Source: Spirochaetaceae bacterium (GTDB taxonomy: Bacteria; Spirochaetota; Spirochaetia; B11-G9). Taken from it: 7,737 bases of DNA. Shown here one piece after another: positions 1-5,095 of the stretch. Numbering within the stretch: the first letter of the stretch is position 1; each line of letters starts with the position of its first letter. The stretch lies in the NCBI GenBank assembly GCA_030633365.1, contig DAOVSY010000132.1:1-7737 (forward strand), written 5' to 3'. The notes under the pieces are model-generated. The model had not been told where the DNA came from. It worked only from the letters and a program-made list of their open reading frames with translations, and searched no databases. The position numbers and the translations under genes were made by a program.

Positions 1-609
1 AGAGAACTTGCTTCTATAGGAGCAAATGTATTTCATGAAGAGGCTATTACACCTGTTAAAGATTATAATATTCCCATAAATATTAGAAATACAAATAAGC
101 CCGAAGATAATGGAACGATGATAGTAACTGATAGAGATAGCACTAAATCCCCTATAGTCGGTATATCCGGTAAAACCGGCTACAGAAATATTTTTGTAGA
201 AAAATTAATGCTTAATCGTTATCCCGGTTTTAGAGAAAAATTTCTTGCAATACTAAATAAAAATAATATTTTTCCTGAATTTGAGTCTACAGGTTTTGAC
301 AGTATTTCCTTCCTTGCACCGGAAAATCAATTTACTAAGGTAGATTCTGTAATGAATGAAATAAAGGAAAAGCTTAACCCTGAACTGATTGAATTGCGGC
401 CTTCTCTGGCACTAATTGGAGTTGTTGGAAGCGGCTTACCAGAACAGATTGGAGTAGCAGCAGATGTTTTTACTACTTTGAAAAATAAGAAAATTAATGT
501 AAGATTTATTAATTATGGTGGCTCGGATATAACTTTACTCCTTGGTGTAGATACTGACTATTATCTGGATGCACTCAGGGCAATTCACAATATTTTTGGA
601 GATAAATAA
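1..609 (+). CDS. Aspartate kinase, C-terminal part (5' end outside window)
   Basis: This is the C-terminal 202 residues of an aspartate kinase, which phosphorylates L-aspartate in the first step of the lysine, threonine and methionine pathway in the cytoplasm. The frame is open from base 1, so the gene starts upstream. The first residues (RELASIGANVFHEEA, then IPINIRNT and GTM) match the conserved end of the kinase domain, where family members read roughly 'LA..GA.VLH..A......IPI.VRNT..P...GT'. Two ACT regulatory domains follow: about residues 52-125, starting at PIVGISGKTGY, and about 135-200, containing LALIGVVGSGLPEQIGVAADVF and INYGGSDITLLLGV. The stretch YRNIFVEKLMLNRYPGFREK resembles Bacillus subtilis YclM (aspartokinase III) from memory, so feedback control by lysine or threonine is plausible but not shown. 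The stop lies one base before the next gene, suggesting an operon. An internal ATG at 118 is not the true start, because homology continues upstream of it. Confidence 0.93.
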   Translation, partial: RELASIGANVFHEEAITPVKDYNIPINIRNTNKPEDNGTMIVTDRDSTKSPIVGISGKTGYRNIFVEKLMLNRYPGFREKFLAILNKNNIFPEFESTGFDSISFLAPENQFTKVDSVMNEIKEKLNPELIELRPSLALIGVVGSGLPEQIGVAADVFTTLKNKKINVRFINYGGSDITLLLGVDTDYYLDALRAIHNIFGDK

Positions 610-610
610 G

Positions 611-940
611 ATGTCTGATTATTCATTAAAATCACTTGCAGATGAAATAGAGTTTGATGTAGAAGATTTTGTTCCTTTAATAGTTCTTTTTGTAGACACT
701 ACAGATTCAAATCTAATTGATATTAGTAATGCTGTTAAACAATCAGATAAAGAGAGTATATCTACCAATATTCATAATATTAAAGGTGCGGCAATGAATC
801 TTGGTCTTGAATATATTTCAGGAATTATGGATCAGATGAGTCTGCTAAATAAAAATGAATCATTTGCCGATATTGGGAATAGAGTAGAAGAGTGTAAAGT
901 TGAGTTAGGAAAGTTAAAGAAAATATTGGGGAAAGTTTAG
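611..940 (+). CDS. Hpt domain phosphotransfer protein
   Basis: A 109-residue stand-alone histidine phosphotransfer (Hpt) protein. Such proteins carry a phosphoryl group between receiver domains in multistep phosphorelays and have no enzymatic activity of their own. The motif HNIKGAAMNLGL at residues 55-66 matches the Hpt signature HxxKGxxxNLG, making His55 the phosphorylated residue and Lys58/Gly59 the conserved neighbours. The rest is predicted helical and acidic, as expected for a four-helix bundle, with no signal peptide or membrane segment. The length is normal for an isolated Hpt protein. The ATG at 611 is chosen because GGAG at 598-601 sits nine bases before it and a longer reading (from 569) would run deep into the aspartokinase gene. 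It lies one base after the aspartokinase stop and overlaps the following hybrid kinase by one base, so that kinase's receiver is its obvious partner. Confidence 0.88.
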   Translation: MSDYSLKSLADEIEFDVEDFVPLIVLFVDTTDSNLIDISNAVKQSDKESISTNIHNIKGAAMNLGLEYISGIMDQMSLLNKNESFADIGNRVEECKVELGKLKKILGKV

Positions 941-2358
941 TGAATAAAGTTCTTGTTGTTGATAACAATCCAGTAGTTCTTAAATATATGGAATCATTTC
1001 TGGGTAAAATTGGTTATTCTGTTAAAACAGCAGAAAATGGCCTGGTTGCCCTGGATATTGTACAGAATTATACACCGGATATTATATTTGTAGATTTAAT
1101 TATGCCGTATATAAAGGGTGAACTTCTTGTATCTATATTAAGAGAGAAGAAAGATCTGTCAAATGTATCCATTATTATTCTTTCAGGTGTAGCTGCAGAG
1201 ATTGAACTTGATTACATTGCAATGGGTGCTGATGCATGTATTGCCAAGGGTCCATTTAACACAATGGGTAATCACATAGCCTTCACTCTTAATGAATTGA
1301 AGAAGAGCGGAAATAGGCAGCAATTTGAGCATGCTATAGGTTTGGAAGATGTATTTAAAAGATCTATAACACAAGAACTAATGGTAGCAAATCTACATAG
1401 TGAAGTAGTTCTTGAGAGTATTTCTGACAGTATAATTGAAATAAGCAGTGATAACAGAATTGTATATGTAAATAATGCAGCAATTAGATTTATTGGCGAA
1501 GATAAAAAAAATATAATTGCAGCTGATCTTTTCAATAAGGTTGATATAAGTTGGGCTGAAGAGCTTACGATTTTTCTTGTTAAGACAAAAAAAGGTACAT
1601 ATAATAAATCGATTGAACTTAACAGGGGAGAAGATTATTTTTCAATTACAGCTAAATATCTAAATTCAACAAAAGATAATACAATTGTTCTTATTATTAG
1701 AGATATATCTTCTCAGAAACAACGGGAGCAAGACCTTCAAAATAAAATCAAAGAAAGAGAATTGATGATAAAAGAGGTTTATCACAGGGTCAAAAATAAC
1801 CTGGCTATGGTCTCCAGTATAATAAATCTTCAGATAGGTGAAACTGAAAACGAAACTGAATTAAATTCACTTCATGATCTTAGAAGCAGAATTGATTCAA
1901 TATCCATGGTTCATGAAAAACTATTTCATGGAAAAGATTTGAATAATATTATACTTAATGAATATGTCAGAGATCTTGTAGATAATTTAATTGATTCCCT
2001 TATTCACTCTGAAGTAATGGTAGCTGCCGATATATCAATTCCTAACGTGGCCATAGATTTTGATAAGGCTGTTCCTCTTGGAATAATTCTTACCGAACTT
2101 ACTACTAATGCATTAAAATATGCTTTTACCAATCAGAAAACAGGCTTAATTACTATTAACTATATTGAGAAAGGTGAAAATATAGAAATTATTTTTGCAG
2201 ATAATGGAAGAGGTCTTTCTTCTGATTTTTCTGTGGAAGGTGCTGAATCTTTGGGGTTTAACCTTATTATCAGTCTTGTTATGCAGTTACAGGGAACTAT
2301 AAGTGTTGAAAATAAAAACGGAGCAGTATTTACGATAATACTACCCCGTCTAATATAA
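940..2358 (+). CDS. Hybrid sensor histidine kinase, REC-PAS-HisKA_2-HATPase
   Basis: A 472-residue soluble histidine kinase with an N-terminal receiver. The receiver spans about residues 3-117: Asp8-Asn9 in the acidic pocket, phospho-acceptor Asp52 in FVDLIMP, Ser82 and Lys103. A PAS-like domain follows at about 153-256, ending in IIRDISSQKQRE, then a short coiled linker. The HisKA_2 dimerisation region begins at KEVYHRVKNNLAMVSSIINLQ, with His282 the likely autophosphorylated residue. The ATPase domain shows an N box ELTTNALKYAF (386-396), G1 box DNGRGL (421-426) and G2 box SLGFNLI (438-444 region). No transmembrane segment is visible, so it should sense a cytoplasmic signal, perhaps through PAS. 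The start is GTG at 940, overlapping the Hpt stop as TAGTG, which points to translational coupling; GGGG at 928-931 is a modest ribosome site. No DNA-binding output is present. The second receiver residue is Asn instead of the usual Asp. Confidence 0.92.
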   Translation: MNKVLVVDNNPVVLKYMESFLGKIGYSVKTAENGLVALDIVQNYTPDIIFVDLIMPYIKGELLVSILREKKDLSNVSIIILSGVAAEIELDYIAMGADACIAKGPFNTMGNHIAFTLNELKKSGNRQQFEHAIGLEDVFKRSITQELMVANLHSEVVLESISDSIIEISSDNRIVYVNNAAIRFIGEDKKNIIAADLFNKVDISWAEELTIFLVKTKKGTYNKSIELNRGEDYFSITAKYLNSTKDNTIVLIIRDISSQKQREQDLQNKIKERELMIKEVYHRVKNNLAMVSSIINLQIGETENETELNSLHDLRSRIDSISMVHEKLFHGKDLNNIILNEYVRDLVDNLIDSLIHSEVMVAADISIPNVAIDFDKAVPLGIILTELTTNALKYAFTNQKTGLITINYIEKGENIEIIFADNGRGLSSDFSVEGAESLGFNLIISLVMQLQGTISVENKNGAVFTIILPRLI

Positions 2359-2360
2359 GT

Positions 2361-2378
2361 GTTACGATACATTGTAAC
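2361..2378. terminator. Possible weak bidirectional terminator hairpin between convergent genes
   Basis: The only 31 bases between the convergent hybrid kinase and ABC ATPase genes contain a near-palindrome with perfect five-base arms GTTAC (2361-2365) and GTAAC (2374-2378) and an eight-base centre that can add a G-T pair. On the plus strand a mildly T-rich stretch follows. The stem is short and AT-rich and there is no true U tract, so this is a weak candidate. Its position is the main argument for it. Confidence 0.22.
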
Positions 2379-2389
2379 CGCACATTTTA

Positions 2390-3478
2390 TTACTTTATAA
2401 CTAATTCAGTTTCAATATCAAAGAATGATGATTTTGTATAATCCGGAATAAAATGTACCTGCTGATCTACCTTTAGGTCCAATTCAGGTCCTGTCCTTGC
2501 AATATACTGATGATTACCTGTACTTAGATAAAGATGTATTTCCGCACCAAGTGGCTCTATTACTGTTACTTTTGCTGGAATTGTTTTACCTTCTACTGCC
2601 TTCTCTGAATATTTAAGATCTTCTGGTCTTATTCCAAATACAACATTTTTACCAACATAATCTTTCAGATAATCACAACCCTTAACTTCTGCAGAAAAGG
2701 TTCCTTCATCAATAATTAATTTTCCACCATCTTCTTTTACTTCTACATTCATAAAGTTCATTGGAGGTGATCCAATAAAACCAGCCACAAATCTGTTAGA
2801 AGGATTATTGTAGAGATCAAGAGGTGATCCAATTTGCTGAATAAATCCATCTTTCATTACTACAATTTTATCTGCCATGGTCATAGCTTCTACCTGATCA
2901 TGGGTAACATAGATCATAGTTGCATTTAATCTACTGTGAAGAGCTGAAATTTCTGCTCTCATGGTTACTCGTAATTTTGCATCTAAATTTGACAGTGGTT
3001 CATCAAAAAGAAATACCTTTGGTTGTCTGACTATTGCTCTACCTACAGCTACACGTTGTCTCTGGCCTCCAGAGAGTGCTTTAGGTTTTCTTGCCAGTAA
3101 TTCTTCTATGTCGAGAATTTTAGCTGCATCATTTACACGTTTTGCAATTTCATCTTTGGAAAATTTTCTAATCTTTAGTCCAAAAGCCATGTTGTCATAG
3201 ACTGACATATGGGGATAGAGTGCATAATTTTGGAAAACCATTGCAATATCTCTATCTTTTGGTGGAACATCATTTACAACCTTTCCATCAATACTCAATT
3301 CCCCCTCTGTAATGTCTTCAAGTCCTGCAATCATTCTTAATGTTGTGGACTTTCCACATCCTGAAGGGCCTACGAGAACTACAAATTCTCTGTCATTTAC
3401 TGTAATGTTAATGTCTTTTGCTGCTCTAACATTACCATCGTATACTTTACCGATGCCTTTTAATAATACTGTTGCCAT
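2390..3478 (-). CDS. ugpC: ABC transporter ATP-binding protein, UgpC/MsmK/MalK type
   Basis: A 362-residue ATPase subunit of a carbohydrate-type ABC importer (CUT1 group), acting on the cytoplasmic face and powering uptake through permeases of the MalF/MalG type. Motifs in order: Walker A GPSGCGKST (37-45), Q-loop Gln83 in VFQNYALYPHMSV, signature LSGGQ (135-139), Walker B VFLFDE (155-160), D-loop SNLDAKLR (163-170) and switch His193 in VTHDQVEAMT. The C-terminal third has the MalK-like regulatory domain, including RFVAGFIGSPPMNF and FGIRPEDL. The length is typical and all catalytic residues are intact. The ATG at 3478 is preceded by GGAGG (3484-3488, minus strand) with a five-base spacer. 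It is 79 bases downstream of the solute-binding lipoprotein gene but has its own candidate promoter. The UgpC/MsmK symbol denotes the subfamily; the actual substrate is unknown, and members often serve several importers. Confidence 0.95.
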   Translation of the reverse strand: MATVLLKGIGKVYDGNVRAAKDINITVNDREFVVLVGPSGCGKSTTLRMIAGLEDITEGELSIDGKVVNDVPPKDRDIAMVFQNYALYPHMSVYDNMAFGLKIRKFSKDEIAKRVNDAAKILDIEELLARKPKALSGGQRQRVAVGRAIVRQPKVFLFDEPLSNLDAKLRVTMRAEISALHSRLNATMIYVTHDQVEAMTMADKIVVMKDGFIQQIGSPLDLYNNPSNRFVAGFIGSPPMNFMNVEVKEDGGKLIIDEGTFSAEVKGCDYLKDYVGKNVVFGIRPEDLKYSEKAVEGKTIPAKVTVIEPLGAEIHLYLSTGNHQYIARTGPELDLKVDQQVHFIPDYTKSSFFDIETELVIK

Positions 3479-3508
3479 ATTAGCCTCCGAAATTTATCTT
3501 ATGCTAAC

Positions 3509-3537
3509 AGAGTATTATGAAATTTGCCGGTTGTCAA
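3509..3537 (-). promoter_or_regulatory. Candidate sigma-70 promoter for the ABC ATPase gene
   Basis: On the minus strand a perfect TTGACA (-35, bases 3532-3537) is followed after 17 bases by TACTCT (-10, 3509-3514), which matches TATAAT at three of six positions. It lies in the 79-base gap downstream of the lipoprotein gene and would give a leader of about 25 bases containing the GGAGG site. This suggests the ATPase can be transcribed separately from the upstream gene. The -10 box is weak, so the call is tentative. Confidence 0.45.
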
Positions 3538-3557
3538 TAAATAATTCTGGGCTTGGT

Positions 3558-4784
3558 CTATGATCTTTGTTTTAGCCAGTCTTCAATTGCACCCTGGAGG
3601 GTAATTCCTTGTGTTTTTTGTCCTGTTTGTTCGTACAACCATGGAATAATAACTTTGTTTTTTAATTCAACCCAATAAAGGGGAAGAGCTTCCGGGAAAA
3701 TTAGAGAAGATTCCTGTGGTATTTTTCCAACAAGATTAGGATATATAATTGCAAGTTCATTTTTATTAATTTCACGTAGAGATGAAAAACCATTTGCAAA
3801 TCCAAAAGTATCCATTCTTTTAATTTGTGAAGACTTTAGGAGATTCTCCTGAGTAGAAGGATCGAAAAACCAGTGAAGAAATTGAGTGGCCCCTTTTTTA
3901 TTTTTTGCTTTTTCGGGAATCCCGGTAAAAAGTATATTTTCTAAAACTGGAATTTTATTATCTGAAGCAAGCCATCTAAAATCAAGGTGTTTTCGTTTTT
4001 CCGGTGCAATTCCAAAAAAGTTAACAAGATCGGAATAAAAAAATCGAATTCGATTTTCTTCAATAAGCTTATATGAAGGATCATATAAAAATTTTGTTGT
4101 AAACTCTTCTTCCTGTTCCAATCCTCCGTTAGTTTTCTCACTCCAATCTTTGGAAAATTCAATGGAATCAAGTAGTTTTTGTCTGTCCCAGGACAGAACT
4201 CCTGTACTAAGCATCTGAAAGTTAGTTCCCATTAAAACAGAATTTATAAAAAGAACCTCTTTTTCCCAACGTGTGGAAAATCCCATTACTTCAAAATTTG
4301 TATCACTCTTTGCATTGAAGTTTATTGATGCATTTTTAATATCTTCAGGATTCATGTAAAAAGATGGAATATCTTCAGAGTCTATTGTTTTTTTAAACAT
4401 AATAGTGGGAAGGTTAAAGGAAATGGGGAGAAGATTCAGTTCATTTTCAAAATATCCTAAATCTAATAATTCGGAGTAAAATATAGAAAGATCCAGTTTA
4501 TTTTCGTCATACATATCTGCTAATGAACTGAACTGTTCAATTGTTCCAGGGGAGTTAAGAAATTCTGAAATTACCAGATCTCCGGAATATTCTGTCTGGG
4601 CAAGGGCAGTTCCAGGGTCTTTTTTATAAACAATTTCTATTCTATATTTATCCTGTACAGAGTTGAATTCTTCAACATATGCAGCCATTTCCGGCTTATC
4701 TGTCCATAGAATAATTGTTGAATTTGGTGAACATGATGAAAAAAATAAAATTATTGGGATGACTAACAGAAGAGCTCTTTTCAT
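3558..4784 (-). CDS. Extracellular solute-binding lipoprotein (sugar ABC type)
   Basis: A 408-residue protein resembling family 1 ABC solute-binding proteins, which capture sugars or related compounds outside the membrane for an importer. The N-terminus MKRALLLVIPIILFFSSC has a charged start, a hydrophobic core and a lipobox ending at Cys18; FSSC is a relaxed lipobox as commonly seen in spirochaetes. The mature part starts with a beta-strand pattern (STIILWTDKPEMAAYVEEFN) typical of these proteins. Near the C-terminus, GATQFLHWFFDPSTQENLL resembles the helix found in sugar-binding relatives. The overall match is divergent, so the substrate cannot be assigned. The ATG at 4784 gives the classic signal peptide; an in-frame GTG at 4793 would add three residues (MLN). 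Neither has a clear ribosome site. An ABC ATPase follows on the same strand after 79 bases, but no permease gene is adjacent. Confidence 0.8.
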   Translation of the reverse strand: MKRALLLVIPIILFFSSCSPNSTIILWTDKPEMAAYVEEFNSVQDKYRIEIVYKKDPGTALAQTEYSGDLVISEFLNSPGTIEQFSSLADMYDENKLDLSIFYSELLDLGYFENELNLLPISFNLPTIMFKKTIDSEDIPSFYMNPEDIKNASINFNAKSDTNFEVMGFSTRWEKEVLFINSVLMGTNFQMLSTGVLSWDRQKLLDSIEFSKDWSEKTNGGLEQEEEFTTKFLYDPSYKLIEENRIRFFYSDLVNFFGIAPEKRKHLDFRWLASDNKIPVLENILFTGIPEKAKNKKGATQFLHWFFDPSTQENLLKSSQIKRMDTFGFANGFSSLREINKNELAIIYPNLVGKIPQESSLIFPEALPLYWVELKNKVIIPWLYEQTGQKTQGITLQGAIEDWLKQRS

Positions 4785-4791
4785 GTTCAAC

Positions 4792-4820
4792 ACACTAAGA
4801 TGCTATGAAAAGATTGTCAA
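4792..4820 (-). promoter_or_regulatory. Candidate promoter for the lipoprotein gene
   Basis: On the minus strand a perfect TTGACA (4815-4820) is followed after 17 bases by TAGTGT (4792-4797), matching TATAAT at three of six positions. The spacing and box quality are the same as in the candidate promoter of the ABC ATPase gene. Transcription would begin near 4785, almost at the ATG at 4784, implying a very short or absent leader, which agrees with the missing ribosome binding site. The weak -10 box keeps confidence low. Confidence 0.35.
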
Positions 4821-4832
4821 TTGCTTCGATCA

Positions 4833-4948
4833 CTTCGATACGATTTTGCGGAGCAAAATCACTCTGTGACCGAAACAACCGGAAGTGCTGTTCCCTGAGT
4901 GGTTTCGTCCTACCCCAATATTCCCCTCTGAAATAAATTGTATCGAAG
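4833..4948. repeat. Inverted-repeat element with CTTCGATAC / GTATCGAAG arms
   Basis: Perfect nine-base arms CTTCGATAC (4833-4841) and GTATCGAAG (4940-4948) bound this intergenic element; the right arm is repeated at 5040-5048. A second CTTCGAT lies nine bases before the left arm (4824-4830). Between the arms are a strong hairpin (4842-4860) and a second stem-forming pair (4871-4879 with 4899-4907), so the DNA or its RNA could form a branched structure. From memory, short intergenic repeats with 'CTTCGA...CTCAG.GACC' arms occur in many bacterial genomes, and this resembles them. It has no coding capacity and looks like a small non-autonomous palindromic element. Confidence 0.6.
4842..4860. repeat. 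Strong hairpin: eight-base perfect stem, three-base loop
   Basis: GATTTTGC (4842-4849) and GCAAAATC (4853-4860) are perfect inverted copies around the loop GGA. It sits directly inside the left CTTCGATAC arm of the intergenic element. The right half, GCAAAATC, recurs at 4953-4960 without the left half, so only the first repeat unit can form this hairpin. It is not followed by a U tract on either strand, so it does not look like an intrinsic terminator. Confidence 0.6.
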
Positions 4949-4950
4949 GA
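4851..4950. repeat. Tandem repeat unit A (100 bases)
   Basis: First of two gap-free 100-base direct repeats. By hand alignment it differs from unit B at 13 of 100 positions. The conserved blocks are GAGCAAAATCACTC at the start, TTCCCTGAGTGGTTTCGT in the middle, TACCCCAATATT, and TTGTATCGAAGG at the end. Its inner stem CGAAACAAC (4871-4879) with GTGGTTTCG (4899-4907) has one mismatch. It has no convincing coding content; the one plus-strand reading frame that enters it does not continue. Confidence 0.8.
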
Positions 4951-5050
4951 GAGCAAAATCACTCAGCAACCGAAACCACCTGAATTACTGTTCCCTGAGT
5001 GGTTTCGTTCTACCCCAATATTACTCTCTTAAAGAAATTGTATCGAAGGG
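4951..5050. repeat. Tandem repeat unit B (100 bases)
   Basis: Second copy, directly abutting unit A at exactly 100 bases. It carries two overlapping inverted-repeat pairs: CACTCAG (4960-4966) with CTGAGTG (4995-5001), and CGAAACCAC (4971-4979) with GTGGTTTCG (4999-5007), the latter a perfect nine-base stem. Because the right arms overlap, the two stems are alternatives. The change at 4977 relative to unit A makes the second stem perfect. Confidence 0.8.
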
Positions 5051-5055
5051 ATAAT
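5050..5055 (+). promoter_or_regulatory. Candidate -10 box for the radical SAM gene
   Basis: GATAAT matches the -10 consensus at five of six positions and lies 41 bases before the ATG at 5096. No good -35 box is present: the bases 17 upstream read TCTTAA, and TTAAAG is 15 upstream. It is placed at the junction of repeat unit B and the truncated third unit, where a four-base loss and one substitution relative to the other units create it. Transcription from here would start near 5062. Confidence 0.3.
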
Positions 5056-5067
5056 CACTCAGCACCC
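5051..5067. repeat. Truncated third repeat unit
   Basis: ATAATCACTCAGCACCC aligns with bases 5-21 of the 100-base unit, with about two mismatches to unit B and the first four bases missing. Similarity is lost after 5067. This shows that the array once extended, or was inserted, up to about 30 bases before the radical SAM gene. Confidence 0.6.
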
Positions 5068-5082
5068 GGGGGTACTTGCTGA
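5059..5082 (+). repeat. Leader hairpin ahead of the radical SAM gene
   Basis: TCAGCA (5059-5064) and TGCTGA (5077-5082) are perfect six-base inverted arms around a 12-base loop containing CCCGGGGG. The left arm is the conserved CTCAGCA block of the repeat; the right arm lies outside it. If transcription starts near the GATAAT box, most of this hairpin would be in the 5' leader and could affect translation. No riboswitch class is recognised. Confidence 0.35.
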
Positions 5083-5095
5083 AGCCTTTGTGTCT

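Noticed and set aside
569..610. A 14-residue longer start for the Hpt protein
   Set aside because: It would overlap the aspartokinase end by 41 bases, while the ATG at 611 has a GGAG site at the right distance.
1272..1535. 87-residue minus-strand reading frame
   Set aside because: It lies antisense within the hybrid kinase, whose receiver and PAS regions are clearly real, and its product is low-complexity hydrophobic with no ribosome site.
2961..3200. 79-residue plus-strand reading frame
   Set aside because: It is antisense to the conserved signature and Walker B region of the ABC ATPase, a common source of false frames.
3312..3563. 83-residue plus-strand reading frame
   Set aside because: It mostly mirrors the Walker A region of the ABC ATPase gene and its promoter gap; no homology or ribosome site is visible.
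4842..4860. Intrinsic terminator at the strong hairpin
   Set aside because: No U tract follows on either strand, and no gene ends near it; it lies between two divergent genes.
4663..4869. 68-residue plus-strand reading frame running into the repeat
   Set aside because: It is antisense to the lipoprotein signal peptide and ends in the first repeat hairpin; no domain is recognisable.
4851..5067. CRISPR array
   Set aside because: The repeats are 100 bases long, directly adjoining, with no unique spacers and no cas genes nearby.
4833..5082. tRNA or known riboswitch in the structured intergenic region
   Set aside because: The stems do not form a cloverleaf or match any riboswitch core that I can recognise.
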